Shown piece after piece: positions 45,856 to 55,364 of a DNA stretch of 64,000 bases (position 1 is the stretch's first letter; every line of letters starts with the position of its first letter). The position numbers were made by a program, and so were the translations under genes. The stretch is from Sinorhizobium alkalisoli (lineage in GTDB: Bacteria; Pseudomonadota; Alphaproteobacteria; Rhizobiales; Rhizobiaceae): contig NZ_CP034911.1 of the NCBI RefSeq assembly GCF_008932245.1, positions 124,001 through 188,000 of the forward strand, read 5' to 3'. A model generated the notes under the pieces. That model worked only from the letters and a program-made list of their open reading frames with translations. It searched no databases and was not told the DNA's origin.

Positions 45856-46148
45856 CCGCGCCACTTCCGCCGCGTGACCTCAGTTCGCGTGATCCGCTCC
45901 TGGTGGAAATCCCAAAGGGCACGACCCTCCACCGCTTCTACTCGGCGGCCTACGATCCCATTTATTTCGATAGGTCCGAACTCGGACGCTTCAACGCCCC
46001 GGACGGTTCCTATGGCGTTCTCTTAGGCCGTAGCAAGCGGTTGTGCAGGCTCGTTACCGCGATAGTATTGCCGGTCTCGAAACTTGTGAAGAAGCAACAG
46101 CTGCAGCAGGATCGCAGTCCGGCATGCTCAAGGTGGGGAACACTATGA
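45852..46148 (+). pseudogene. truncated RES-domain toxin
   Basis: The N-terminal 45 residues match the RES fold (KGTTLHRFYSAAYDPIYFDR, then GRFNAPDGSYGVL), including the Arg and Tyr that open the NAD+-degrading pocket. After GVL the family continues for about 120 more residues; here the sequence becomes unrelated (GRSKRLCRLVTAIVLPVSKL) and ends at 98 aa. RES toxins degrade NAD+. This copy lacks most of the active site and should be harmless. Confidence 0.8.
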
Positions 46149-46735
46149 AGACACCGTGGAAATTCCTTGCCCGATTGACGTCGCGGCGACCATCGGCGAA
46201 AGCGCAAGGGAGTTCGATCGGGAATGATACTGATCCTAAGGCTCACGAGAGCGAAGTGGATACGTCCGCACATCCGACCAGTTTGACGGTAGCTGCCCGT
46301 CCACCTGCTCACGATGAGAACATCTCGGCGGATCAAGGGTCGGTGGCATCGGTTAAGGCGAATAGCGATGACGATGTCGCACAGGCGTTAAGACCGCCGA
46401 TCCATACTGAATCTGCGCAACATGAAGCCGACCCTTCGGGTGCCGAAGCGAATTCGTTAGTTCCGAAAAGAGCGGCAAGCACAAAGGCGCAGAGCAAACC
46501 ACTGGTCAAGCGTCGAGAACGTAGTACGAGAGCCAAGCCCCACGTGGCTGCCCATCGCGCCGTCGCCCCAAAGCATCATCAAAGCTTGCAGCCCTTGTCT
46601 TCACGTGACTTGTTCTTCCAGGAAGTGGGAACACTTGAAGAAGAAATTAAAATGCTGAGGACCCAACTCGCTCGAAAGCTTCATCTGCAGAACGTTCAGC
46701 TAAAGAAGATGCTCGAACGCTTCGACGTTTCGTGA
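46145..46735 (+). CDS. SyrB-like regulator (paralogue 1)
   Basis: 196 aa. The body is low-complexity and basic (STKAQSKPLVKRRERSTRAK). The C-terminal 40 residues form a leucine-rich coiled coil ending NVQLKKMLERFDVS. The paralogue at 47799 shares the MKTP start and the same KKMLERFD end, and SyrB at 47093 shares the architecture. Overlaps the end of the RES fragment. SyrB proteins modulate syrM in S. meliloti; the role of this divergent copy is unknown. Confidence 0.6.
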   Translation: MKTPWKFLARLTSRRPSAKAQGSSIGNDTDPKAHESEVDTSAHPTSLTVAARPPAHDENISADQGSVASVKANSDDDVAQALRPPIHTESAQHEADPSGAEANSLVPKRAASTKAQSKPLVKRRERSTRAKPHVAAHRAVAPKHHQSLQPLSSRDLFFQEVGTLEEEIKMLRTQLARKLHLQNVQLKKMLERFDVS

Positions 46736-47092
46736 TTTTGGCTGCGCTCCCGATAATCGCGCAGTTGGGTCATCTTTGACTGGCGGCGAAGCCCTCTCCG
46801 CCACTCGATTAAATGGTGCGAAAGCCTGCTGCCAGCAGTCGGTGAGTATTCGCCGCTGAGCGCCGGCGGCCTCCTCTCTAGAAGGAGTGCCCTGCGGCAT
46901 CATACGGATACAGTTCGCGCTTGCGCCGGATCTGCGCCAAACTCGATTGAGCCAGGAGCCCTTCACCGTCGATCGCCAGGCTCCAGGCACAAACCACACA
47001 TCAACGATCCGTAAAGCAGGACTCTGATGGTTGTGTTGACTCTGTGGTGCACTCAGCCGAAAACAGGCGATGACTAAAGGAGGGAATTGCTG

Positions 47093-47545
47093 ATGGCTGA
47101 CGAGAGTAATGCGGGACCAGTTGCTGCGGCTGTAGCGGACGCAGAAGTGAAAGCACCAACGACAAAGAAGCCGAGGTCGCCACGGCCTCAGAAGGTGGCT
47201 TCCGAACCGGCTCGATCAAAGACGCCGGCCGCTAGACCCAGGAGGTATAGCGAACAAGAGAAGAGCGAAAAGCTGAAGCTGATCGAGACGCAAGTCAGCG
47301 AAGGCAGCACCCTCAAGGACGCTATCAAGAGCGCCGGCATATCGGAGCAAACCTACTATCATTGGAAAGGTGCTGCGAAGCCTGTCGTGCAAAAGGACAC
47401 CAAGAGCACCAAGCCCCTGCCGGCTGGTGATGAGTTGGCAGATCTTGTCCAGCTCGAAGAGGAAAACCAGAGGCTCCGCAAGCTGCTGGCGGAGAAGCTG
47501 CGAGCGGAAAATGCCGAACTGCGCAAGAGGCTCGGTCTGGGCTGA
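47093..47545 (+). CDS. syrB: SyrB transcriptional regulator
   Basis: 150 aa, very close to my recollection of Sinorhizobium meliloti SyrB: MADESNAGPVAAAVADAEVK, the lysine/proline-rich linker, the HTH-like block EKLKLIETQVSEGSTLKDAI with SAGISEQTYYHWKGAAKP, and the coiled coil EENQRLRKLLAEKLRAENAE. SyrB negatively regulates syrM, which controls exopolysaccharide and nod gene expression. AAGGAGGG precedes the ATG at 47093. Middle gene of three related plus-strand genes. Confidence 0.85.
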   Translation: MADESNAGPVAAAVADAEVKAPTTKKPRSPRPQKVASEPARSKTPAARPRRYSEQEKSEKLKLIETQVSEGSTLKDAIKSAGISEQTYYHWKGAAKPVVQKDTKSTKPLPAGDELADLVQLEEENQRLRKLLAEKLRAENAELRKRLGLG

Positions 47546-47798
47546 CAAGACCGGGAATGCCGGGCGATAGTTTGTTCGCCGCTCTCGGTGTTGCGCCAGA
47601 AGTTTATATTTGCTCTCCGCTGGCCTGGTCGTGGCAAACGAAGCCGCGCTGCTTCCCGCTCTTACCGGTGAAAGGCGCGCTAGCTTGAGGTTGGCGCGCG
47701 GTTGAAGCGCGAGAGGAAGGGCTGTATTGCTGCGGCAGCAGGAATGCAGCTGCGCCAATCGGCGTTGCCTCTTTTACGTTGCCTGGGATCGAAAATAG

Positions 47799-48410
47799 AT
47801 GAAGACGCCACAACGAAGATTCGTTGTTGAATTCAAGTCGGGGAAACGACAGCCGAAAGCTCAGACGAAATCAATCTGGGGAGACACGGATCTCAAGGCT
47901 TTGGCCCGCGAAGTGGAAAATACCGCGGCGCATCTGTTCAGTTCAAGTAAAGCACCTGGAACGCCTGACTCAGGTGAAATCGGGCCGGCTGATCCGATCA
48001 CTGCCGAGCCTGTCAACGAACGCGCCACCGATGTCGACGTTGCACCTGCAGCGATACCAGTAGCCGATGGCGTAGAGATCGAAACCCTAAAGCACCATGA
48101 GGCCGATCATCCGGCCGAAGCGGTTGTGCAGGTGCAGGCGAGCCAACCTGCATCAAAGCCTCGAACGACATCAACCGGCACACCTCGAAAGCGCGCCAAG
48201 CGCGCGCCCGCCCAGACGATCGCGCACAACTCGAACGTTGGGCACGAGGATCGAGAGGCGCAGACTGGGACCGTCGACAATCCGATCTCCCTCGACGAGC
48301 TTGCTGCCCTGGAGGCGGACAACAAGCGCCTCAAGGGGTTGTTGGCTAAACACCTTCGTGCACAGAACCTTTGGCTCAAGAAGATGCTCGAACGATTTGA
48401 TGCCGAATAG
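47799..48410 (+). CDS. SyrB-like regulator (paralogue 2)
   Basis: 203 aa. Begins MKTPQRRFVVEFKSGKRQPK, has a long disordered middle with a basic patch (TGTPRKRAKRAPAQT), and ends in a coiled coil (DELAALEADNKRLKGLLAKH, then LWLKKMLERFDAE). Same plan as paralogue 1, so the pair probably duplicated. No obvious HTH as in SyrB proper. A DNA-binding role is inferred only from SyrB similarity. Confidence 0.6.
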   Translation: MKTPQRRFVVEFKSGKRQPKAQTKSIWGDTDLKALAREVENTAAHLFSSSKAPGTPDSGEIGPADPITAEPVNERATDVDVAPAAIPVADGVEIETLKHHEADHPAEAVVQVQASQPASKPRTTSTGTPRKRAKRAPAQTIAHNSNVGHEDREAQTGTVDNPISLDELAALEADNKRLKGLLAKHLRAQNLWLKKMLERFDAE

Positions 48411-48531
48411 CGAGCTCGCATCACTTGCGTCGGAGCCAAGAAACCCGCTGAGATTCGCCCGTAGACCAAAGAAAATATGGAACCGTTCATTCCGAGGGGA
48501 GCGCCTCTGAATGTACCTGCCCTAGTCAGAT

Positions 48532-48738
48532 TTATCCATCCATCAGCCCATTGAAAACTTCGAGCATGGCGTCACTGATGGCCCTGCCGAGCGCGGCGGC
48601 GGTCGCCGCCAACGCTTCCTCGTTCATGTCACGAGCGGCCATCGCGAAAGCTGCGCCCTCTGCCGTAACGATTTCCTGCGCGCGTTGGATCGCCCACAGG
48701 GCGAAGTCGCTTCGGCTGCTGATTTCCACGGTTTCCAT
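48532..48738 (-). CDS. small uncharacterised protein
   Basis: 68 aa, helical and acidic: METVEISSRSDFALWAIQRA, then VTAEGAAFAMAARDMNEEAL and a C-terminal helix. I do not recognise it. No strong ribosome site was seen. Isolated on the minus strand between SyrB paralogue 2 and an IS3 remnant. Confidence 0.4.
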   Translation of the reverse strand: METVEISSRSDFALWAIQRAQEIVTAEGAAFAMAARDMNEEALAATAAALGRAISDAMLEVFNGLMDG

Positions 48739-48885
48739 GATTTATCCTGATTTGTTTGGGCGGTTGCCTTATAGCGAATTTGGTGGGGCGATGCAGTCAG
48801 GAAGAGTCGTACTTCAGAATGAGCCGGAATAGCCGAATGACGCAGCAGTTCGATCTCTTTGTTGCGAACGAGGCAGTATCAGTTC

Positions 48886-49464
48886 AAAATATGTCGGTAC
48901 CGGCGGCTGTTCGTCCTGCTCAAGCGGGAGGGAGAGCCGTCCGGGGTCTATCGCATCTATCGTCTTTATCGCGAGGAAGGTCTTTCGGTCCGCAAGCGCA
49001 AAGCCAGACGCCGTGCCGTCGGCACGCGCGCGCCGATCCTCGTCGAAGCGAAGGCCAATGCTCGCTGGTCGCTGGATTTCGTCCACGACCAGTTCGCCTG
49101 CGGCAGACGCTTCCGCGTGCTCAACATCGTCGATGACGTGACGCGCGAATGCCTGGCAGCGATCCCGGACACGTCGATCTCCGGCCGCCGTGTTGCTCGC
49201 GAACTGACGACATTGATAGAACGGCGCGGCAAGCCCGGAATGATCGTCTCCGACAACGGCACCGAACTTACGTCGAATGCCATCCTCGCCTGGGCGAAGG
49301 ACCACAAGGTCGACTGGCACTACATCGCACCGGGAAAGCCGATGTGAGACACGGTTATGTCGAGTCCTCAACGGAAGGATGCGCGACGAACTGCTGAACG
49401 AAAGCCTGTTCTTCGGTCTCGGCCATGCCCGCAGCGCCATCGCCGAATGGGTCGACGATTACAA
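48886..49464 (+). pseudogene. IS3-family transposase OrfB, left part
   Basis: Integrase-core fragment: KREGEPSGVYRIYRLYREEG, ANARWSLDFVHDQFACGRRF (first Asp) and GKPGMIVSDNGTELTSNAI (second Asp). The N terminus is missing. Frame is lost near 49340 and regained as GRMRDELLNESLFFGLGHAR. It ends at WVDDYN, where a serine-recombinase element is inserted; the last codons lie at 52082-52168. Confidence 0.8.
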
Positions 49465-49488
49465 TCCTGTTTCATAACGCCCATCTTT

Positions 49489-51552
49489 CTATGTTGTTGA
49501 AGGGAATAGATTTTCCTGATCTGGAGGCGATCCCGTGGGGTATCTAGGGTTCTGTCGGGCGCGATGAACGATTTGTTGCGCTCGCGAAGTGGCGAGTTTT
49601 GACCGGCTGAAGATCCACGGACCGTCCGGCAAGGGATGAACGCCTTCGATCTCGCCGGCCTCTGCGGCTAGCCTCAACGTCTTTGGCGCGACCCCGAGCA
49701 ACCGCGCCGCATCGCCCAGATTAAGCCAGGGCTCGATCCCGTCTGACTGCGGGCGAAAGACCGGAATCTTGCGGTATGACCGCAGTGCGGTGACCCGCTC
49801 GCGGGTCCAGCGATTGCCATTGCCGGTCATCAATCCATTGCGGTTGAGGACCCCGGCAATCACATCGTCGTTGGCGATGAGGACGAGTTGCCGCACCGCC
49901 TCAATGATGTCGTCGGGCGTGGCGTTTCGTTGCCCGCGATGCCGCTTCGGCAAGCGCAGTTCCGTGTGGATCCCGCCAACCCAATGGATGACGAGGACGA
50001 TCTCCGAGGTCATATCGTCGAGATCGGCGATCACTTCATGAATAACCGTGCGCACGATGCGTTTCTTGAGCCTTGCATCGGTCGCTGGCGCTGCCCAGAC
50101 GGTGCGAAGGCTCCCCGCAAGCGCTGCCATCTCCAATGTCGACATAGGCGTTGATTGTGGCGTCGCGGCTTGGTGGCTGGCGATCTTACTCTCCATCTCG
50201 CTGACGCGCGTGAGCGCCTTGTTCCAGCGCGCCTCAAGCTCCGACGTCACCAGCCGGTTCTCAGGATCAGCCGCGTCGTATTGCCGGAATGCCCGGTCGG
50301 CGGCGTAGCGTGCTGCCTCAAGATCGCGTAGGAGGGCGTCCTGGACCTGGTCGCGTTGGCTGGCCCTATTGCGCTCTGCTTCGACGGCGGCCGCGATGGC
50401 TCCCGGTTCGACCACCCCGAGCAGCGCCTCTTCGATCGCGTCATCGACCCGCAGGCCGCCGAAAGCGATGCAACGTGGCTCGCCATTGTCGAGCAGCCCT
50501 CGCCAGCAGGAGTAGCGCGGGATGTTATGGTTGGCCCCTGTGTATCGGACCGTCAGCTTCCGGCCGCATCTTTTGCAGCGGAAAAGACCGGCAAGCAGAG
50601 CGTCGCCATGCTTGGGCGCTCCATGATGGCGGCTGGCCGGTACATTGTCGCTGACCATCTTGCGGATCGCCTCCGCCCGTTCCCAACTGACGTAACCTTC
50701 GTGCGCATCCGGGATCAAGGCCAGCCATTCATCACGCGCCTTGCGACGAATTCCAGATCGGCCACCGTATCCCGGCACGGAACGACTCTTACCATAAGCA
50801 TAAGCGCCGCCGTAGATCGGGTTCGCAATCATCCGGTGGATGGTCGCATAGTTGGGTCTGCGCCAGATGGCATCACCATTGGCGCGCCTGACCGGCAGAT
50901 CCAACCCATGTTCGAGGAACCACAGCAGCGCCTGTCGTGCACTGCCGAGTTCGGCGACCTTGTTGAAGACGAGTGCAATGGCTTCCTGGATGCGCCGATC
51001 GGGATCTTTCTCGATCCTGTCGCCAACCTTCAAAAAGCCGACCGGGACCGTGACGACAAGCTCTCCGCGGCGGGCCTTCTCGTAGCGGGCGGAAAGGGAA
51101 CGCTGACGCAAGAGATCGAGCTCATACTCGTTGAGGCTGCCCTTCAGGCCCAAGAGCAGCCGGTCATTGCCCTGGCGTGGGGCGTAAACCGCTTCCTGGT
51201 CGATCAGAACGGTATCAACGACGCGGCACATCTCGATGAGCTGCTGCCAATCGCGGCTGTTGCGGGCAAATCGCGACACCTCTCGTGCGGCCACAGCGCC
51301 CACCTTGCCGAGGCAGACCTCGGCGACCATTCGGTCGAAACCGGCACGGGTCACGCCTCCGGCCGCCGAACGACCAAGATCGTCATCCACCGTCTCAATG
51401 CGCGACCACCCAAGTGCTGTCAGCCGGTCGCGCATGGCGTATTGAAGAGCGCTGCTTTCGCGATTGTGCAGAACCTGAGAAACAGACGACTGTCGGACGT
51501 ACAGGATGGCCTTGCGCTCCAGATGGTGTGGCCCGATCTTCTCATGCATCAT
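49489..51552 (-). CDS. large serine recombinase
   Basis: 687 aa. The catalytic domain starts with [20 protein letters not shown] (Ser nucleophile). A recombinase domain follows ([12 protein letters not shown]) and then a zinc-ribbon-like segment [16 protein letters not shown] with a second Cys pair ([13 protein letters not shown]). The C terminus has a MerR-like HTH ([20 protein letters not shown]), an unusual addition. It overlaps the small gene upstream by 11 bp. Probably moves the surrounding element. Confidence 0.92.
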   Translation of the reverse strand: MMHEKIGPHHLERKAILYVRQSSVSQVLHNRESSALQYAMRDRLTALGWSRIETVDDDLGRSAAGGVTRAGFDRMVAEVCLGKVGAVAAREVSRFARNSRDWQQLIEMCRVVDTVLIDQEAVYAPRQGNDRLLLGLKGSLNEYELDLLRQRSLSARYEKARRGELVVTVPVGFLKVGDRIEKDPDRRIQEAIALVFNKVAELGSARQALLWFLEHGLDLPVRRANGDAIWRRPNYATIHRMIANPIYGGAYAYGKSRSVPGYGGRSGIRRKARDEWLALIPDAHEGYVSWERAEAIRKMVSDNVPASRHHGAPKHGDALLAGLFRCKRCGRKLTVRYTGANHNIPRYSCWRGLLDNGEPRCIAFGGLRVDDAIEEALLGVVEPGAIAAAVEAERNRASQRDQVQDALLRDLEAARYAADRAFRQYDAADPENRLVTSELEARWNKALTRVSEMESKIASHQAATPQSTPMSTLEMAALAGSLRTVWAAPATDARLKKRIVRTVIHEVIADLDDMTSEIVLVIHWVGGIHTELRLPKRHRGQRNATPDDIIEAVRQLVLIANDDVIAGVLNRNGLMTGNGNRWTRERVTALRSYRKIPVFRPQSDGIEPWLNLGDAARLLGVAPKTLRLAAEAGEIEGVHPLPDGPWIFSRSKLATSRAQQIVHRARQNPRYPTGSPPDQENLFPSTT

Positions 51553-51745
51553 GACCGGCCTCCTTCCGTTGAGAGGCGCGTCCGCCGTTTGCGTGGTCGA
51601 TGAGCAGGCGCACCATGAGCGCCGTCAGGGCCTGGCGCGTCCCTTCCGGCAACTCCTGCCATTGCGGCATCGCCGCTGTCCTCCCGCTGTGTAGACCCGA
51701 GAACAGATCGAACTGATATGTCATGAACTGGCGTGGCATGGACAT
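51542..51745 (-). CDS. small accessory protein of the recombinase element
   Basis: 67 aa: a short opening ([11 protein letters not shown]) followed by two helices with [20 protein letters not shown], ending in a basic tail. It overlaps the recombinase start, indicating coupling. Small proteins of this kind recur upstream of such recombinases, possibly as directionality or control factors; the function is unproven. Confidence 0.65.
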   Translation of the reverse strand: MSMPRQFMTYQFDLFSGLHSGRTAAMPQWQELPEGTRQALTALMVRLLIDHANGGRASQRKEAGHDA

Positions 51746-52081
51746 CTCTCCGACTCGCTTCGTGAGAGACCGATGCTGCGCTCATCTTGGCCGATTGTGA
51801 TGGGCCGCCTGCCTCTTCAAGCAACCCGGCCAAAGATTGCAGGCAGGCAAGTTCAACATGCGCAAACGGCATGGTGCGCCAATTCGCACTCAGAGACCGA
51901 TCGAACATCCATGCTGGTACTTCCAGAGATCTGCCAGAGGAAGCGCCGGAAAGGCTGCAACGGAAAACAGCGGTTCCCTTCGCGAGCACCTCATGAATAT
52001 GAACGGGCCGCCCAAACCAGGGATGCCACGGATATAACAGCTCGCGAACTTCCGTCCCGTGGGTGTTCCGTTGTTTCGTTG
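51746..52081. other. non-coding right part of the recombinase element
   Basis: About 335 bp upstream of the small accessory gene with no supported gene. It should hold the promoter of the two-gene unit and the element's right attachment end. Confidence 0.4.
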
Positions 52082-52168
52082 TACGACGAGGTTCGCCCTC
52101 ACAGCGCCATCGGCAAAAAACCGCCGATATCGCTCATGAATGGCTCCCGCGCATCCGGTCCGCCGTGA
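52082..52168 (+). pseudogene. IS3-family transposase OrfB, right part
   Basis: Twenty-eight codons, YDEVRPHSAIGKKPPISLMN and a short tail, match the conserved C terminus of IS3 OrfB and continue the left part that stops at 49464. Confidence 0.75.
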
Positions 52169-52538
52169 GCTGCCCCACGGGAAATCCCCCAGCCGGATGG
52201 TCCAAAATCGGGTCCCACGTCAATGAAAACCCAAGACTCTCCCGAAAGCTGGAGGGAATATGGGTCTCTGGTCAAAGACGTCAGGCTTACACCTTGGCTG
52301 AGATGCGACACATGCGTCGCATTTGTCGGCCCTCCGCCGCAAGGATGGACTTACGTGTCTTCGGCGAAGGCCTGATATGAAAGCAAAAATCCTATTCCTG
52401 CTCTCTGTCTCACGCATTGGCACAAGTCTTGAAGTATATGGTGAGCCGATCGGCGGTGCGCCGATCACAAAAAGGCAAAAAAACGGGAAACAGCCACGAC
52501 CGTTTCCTCCCTTTTGGTCATTCATCGGAGATAAGTCT
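52169..52538. other. intergenic region before the phasin gene
   Basis: 370 bp with no gene I can support. It must contain the IS3 right end and the phasin promoter; neither could be placed exactly. Confidence 0.35.
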
Positions 52539-52979
52539 ATGGTCAGGACCTCAGACAACCCCACTGAAAGAATCGACAGCCGATCCCCTGAAGCGACTAG
52601 ATACCCTCGCGCCGCTGCCACGAGCGCAACCGCAAGCCTGGTGGACGGCATTCAGACCCTCACCTCAAGCGCTCACGCAGGTCAAGAAATGCAGAAACAG
52701 ATCTCGGAAATCATAGTTCGGGCTGGCAATGAACTATCGTTGCGATCAACGGCAGCCCTGCAAGCGACTGTCGAGGCCGATCTAGGTCACCTTCAGGCGT
52801 TAGCTGCAGCAAAAACGCCCTCTCAGCTTTTCGAACTCCAATCGAAGTTCGCGCGGGAACGACTCGAACTAGCCTTCGGCCACGCGAGAGATTTTCAGGC
52901 CATAGCGTCGAAATTTCTAATAGACATAAACAAGTCATTGAGAGGAGTGTTCGACACATCCTCCCTGGCTTCGGAATAG
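52539..52979 (+). CDS. phasin family protein
   Basis: 146 aa. The phasin_2 signature is ELQSKFARERLELAFGHARD with the following FQAIASKFLIDINKSL; the whole C-terminal 100 residues are amphipathic helix. Phasins coat polyhydroxybutyrate granules or act as small adaptor proteins. The start at 52539 (MVRTSDN) follows GGAG; the frame is open upstream to 52323 without a better site. No linked PHB genes. Confidence 0.8.
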   Translation: MVRTSDNPTERIDSRSPEATRYPRAAATSATASLVDGIQTLTSSAHAGQEMQKQISEIIVRAGNELSLRSTAALQATVEADLGHLQALAAAKTPSQLFELQSKFARERLELAFGHARDFQAIASKFLIDINKSLRGVFDTSSLASE

Positions 52980-53223
52980 CCGCGCGGGTTGCCCGGCACT
53001 TAGCCGCCTGTCATGCCGTCCGAATCTGCTCGGCATCCAGGACAGGGCAGAGAACGCAAACAGCGAGGAATGAAATCGGTCGTTCCTCAGAATCCCACAA
53101 TGCGCCTCCCGATCGGGCAGATCATGGGACAGGTTCTTCACTGCAGCGCCACAACGACATAGGCGATCCGTCGAAGAGTAAGCGTCCGGCGCGGCGCAAT
53201 TTTTGGCGAGGCGTTGTGCCTAT

Positions 53224-54110
53224 GCCTCAATGCGAAGATGCCGGCGCGCACCATAGAGCGTCCACCCAAGGGCGTGCCCCAAGAAGTAGACTGTCAGGGA
53301 GCGGCGATCGATCGTTGATGCATTGGCGCAGGTGGTCGAATCCGGTGCGGAAGGTGGGTTTTCGGCGGTAGCCATGTGTTGCCCTTTTGATGCCGGTGCG
53401 GCCTTGGACCTTGCGGGCCACCCGTTGGGCGCAGGCAATGGTGATCCGACGATGGCGAGGAGCAGGCAGACCTTGTTCGGCTGCCGCCGGCGGGTATCTT
53501 CGATGTTGAGGCCGCGCGTCTTGGTTTCGGCAAAGAGGCATTCAATCTGCCAGCGTCGGCGGTAAAGTCCGTCGGCCCGGCGTGGGTCTCGGTTGGTGGC
53601 AAGCACAAGGCGTTCGCCCGTTTTGATCGTCTTTGCCGCGAGCGCGAAGCGTTGTGCCGAAGGCGGCTTCATGCCTTCGAAGCGCAGGCCCGACATGGTC
53701 TCGCGGTTGCGCCAGAGCCGGTGCGAGAACAGCGTCTCGACGTCGGTGTGGGCGGCCGTCAGCGAGCACCACGGAGAGGTTCTGCTTGACGCGAATGACG
53801 AAGGGAATGTCTGTTTCCACAGGGAAATCAAACCATTGTGCGCCAATGAAGTCGCGATCAGCGACCAAAAGGGCGATCTGGTCCTTGCCGAAGAGATCAC
53901 AGAAGCGGCGGATGAGGGCGATGCGCGTCGATCATCGTCCACAGCAGCGGCACCCGCGCCTTCCTGCCGGCGATCGCAGCACCAGGACGTTGATGTCGGT
54001 CTTGCCGAGCTGCCACCACCTGGATCCGGGACCGCCGGCGGCCGCCGACACTGAGCGAGGTTGGCGGGCCGTCGCGGCGCTCAGCCGTCTCCAAAGAGGC
54101 GAGACGCTCT
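53224..54110 (-). pseudogene. IS4-family transposase remnant, multiply frameshifted
   Basis: Pieces of one DDE transposase lie in different frames on the minus strand: GKTDINVLVL, then VPLLWTMIDA, LVADRDFIGAQWFDFPVETD, and LVLATNRDPRR followed by YRRRWQIECLFAETKTRGLN. The last is the IS4 Y-R-E-K signature. At least three shifts separate them. It abuts the virB1 fragment and probably helped break the conjugation locus. Confidence 0.8.
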
Positions 54111-54134
54111 GTCCCGTTTGGCTGGCCGGTATGG

Positions 54135-54437
54135 GTGAAGCACAGTGAGCGGTTTCTGCTTGATGAGTTTCAGAACCCGCTCCTCGTCGCGGCTGCCTAC
54201 AACAGCGGCGAACAGCGGATCTACCAACACGGCGGCATTCCGCCGTTCCAGGAAACAGTCGGATACGTCGCCAAGGTGGTGAACTATCAACTCGGGCTGC
54301 CAATGCCGTCGGCGAAAGGCAAGGCGAGGCCGGCTGCCGCTTCACAGGCGGTCTCGGATGCGAGTGGCAGCGGCGACGCCGGTGCCATCGCCGTGAAGAA
54401 GACCGGCAAGTTTGTCGGCGGTGTGATGCACTTTTGA
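54135..54437 (+). pseudogene. C-terminal fragment of a VirB1-like lytic transglycosylase
   Basis: Coding matches the end of a transglycosylase: NPLLVAAAYNSGEQRIYQHG then FQETVGYVAKVVNYQLGLP. The catalytic Glu and signal peptide are absent because the IS4 remnant occupies their place. The AAAYNSG block also exists in the chimera at 33-34 kb, so these are two different transglycosylase genes, not one split gene. Its stop overlaps the frame of the pilin gene. Confidence 0.8.
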
Positions 54438-54448
54438 AGGAGAGAAAC

Positions 54449-54787
54449 ATGCAATTTGAAATGCAAACGAAGAAGTCTCAGGCGGTGAAGCTCGCAGCCA
54501 CGCTCGGCATCGTGGCGGCATTCCAAGTCGCGGGAGCTGACGTGGCTCTGGCGCAGAGTGCAGGGGGCGCGTTCGGGCCGCTGCAGACGGCGGTGCAGAT
54601 GATCGTCGATTTCATCACCGGCCCGTTCGGCCGGCTGCTCGCGATCATCGCCGTTATTGGGCTTGGCTTTCTGGCATTCGCCGGACGCTTGTCGTGGTTC
54701 ACTGCCGGCGCGGTGGTGATGGGAATCGGTCTGGTGTTTGGCGCACCCGCGATCGTCGACGAGATGATCTCGGCGGTCGTTCAGTGA
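54449..54787 (+). CDS. virB2: VirB2-like major pilin (TrbC/VirB2 family)
   Basis: 112 aa. A long signal peptide ends in ADVALAQS. Two hydrophobic helices follow (about 55-75, LLAIIAVIGLGFLAFAG, and 80-100), the compact two-helix pilin of type IV secretion. AAGGAG precedes the ATG at 54449. It is followed by virB3 with three bases between. Part of a truncated virB operon. Confidence 0.88.
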   Translation: MQFEMQTKKSQAVKLAATLGIVAAFQVAGADVALAQSAGGAFGPLQTAVQMIVDFITGPFGRLLAIIAVIGLGFLAFAGRLSWFTAGAVVMGIGLVFGAPAIVDEMISAVVQ

Positions 54788-54790
54788 CCG

Positions 54791-55090
54791 ATGAGTGAGT
54801 TTCAGGACGAAAAACCAGCTCTGACGCCGTTGGTGATCGGGTTAACCCGATCACCAACGCTTTGGGGCGTACCCTACATGGCGGTGGTGCTGATTGTTGG
54901 CGTCACCATCATCGGCTGGCTTGCAACGAACGACCTGCTGGCGTTGCTCATCGCGCCGGTTGCTTACCTTGTGCTGTTCTCGCTCCGCACCTGGGACAAC
55001 AGGATCCTCGACGTGATGCAGGTGACGTCCCGCAAGACGCCCCGCACGCCCAACAAGCGCTTTTGGGGCACCAACTCTTACGGACCGTGA
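54791..55090 (+). CDS. virB3: VirB3-like type IV secretion protein
   Basis: 99 aa. VirB3 landmarks: LVIGLTRSPTLWGVPYMAVV at the N terminus, two transmembrane helices, then RTWDNRILDVMQVTSRKTPR. It sits between virB2 and a truncated virB4, as in avhB/virB operons. A perfect 32-bp palindrome lies inside the coding sequence at 54828-54859 without breaking the frame. Confidence 0.88.
   Translation: MSEFQDEKPALTPLVIGLTRSPTLWGVPYMAVVLIVGVTIIGWLATNDLLALLIAPVAYLVLFSLRTWDNRILDVMQVTSRKTPRTPNKRFWGTNSYGP
54828..54859. repeat. perfect 32-bp palindrome within virB3
   Basis: The half CGTTGGTGATCGGGTT is followed directly by its exact reverse complement, with no loop. It encodes the conserved VirB3 residues around LVIGLTRSPT. 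Confidence 0.85.
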
Positions 55091-55092
55091 CC

Positions 55093-55173
55093 ATGCTGAA
55101 AGTCGTCAAAGGAGAGCTTGGATTCGGCCGGGTCGCCAGCAATGAGCGGCCCATGTCGACTCACATTCCGTAA
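55093..55173 (+). pseudogene. virB4 N-terminal fragment
   Basis: Twenty-six codons starting MLKVVKGELGFGRVASNERP match the start of VirB4 ATPases of this plasmid family. The reading frame then stops and the remaining 750 or so codons are absent. The virB operon is cut here. Confidence 0.75.
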
Positions 55174-55364
55174 TCCTCGCTTTGGCACATCAGATCATCA
55201 ATTTGGACCGGAAGCTGTCAACCGTCCCCCAGATCAGGGCTCAGCAATAGCTTCTACTCGAAAGCGGTGGTTCTTGTAGCTGACGGTTGGCGTGTTCATA
55301 GCGATCGATTAGCCATCACACGTTAAGCGACCAACAACGTGACAACGCCCGTCAGGCTGATCCA
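55174..55364. other. breakpoint region after virB4
   Basis: About 190 bp of unassigned sequence between the virB4 fragment and the IS5-like fragment; nothing supportable is seen in it. Confidence 0.35.

Larger units (their letters stand above)
49465..52081. mobile_element. serine-recombinase element inserted in an IS3 transposase gene
   Basis: The element of about 2.6 kb splits an IS3 orfB between the WVDDYN and YDEVRPHS codons. It encodes a large serine recombinase and a small upstream gene. No clear long terminal repeats are visible, as expected for serine integrases. The boundaries are set by where IS3 coding sequence ends and resumes, so they are accurate to about 10 bp. Confidence 0.65.

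Noticed and set aside
50356..51603. 415-codon plus-strand frame opposite the large serine recombinase
   Set aside because: Antisense shadow of the recombinase coding sequence.
33685..54437. One virB1 gene split by a 20-kb insertion
   Set aside because: Both fragments contain the AAxYNxG block with different flanking residues, so they come from two transglycosylase genes.
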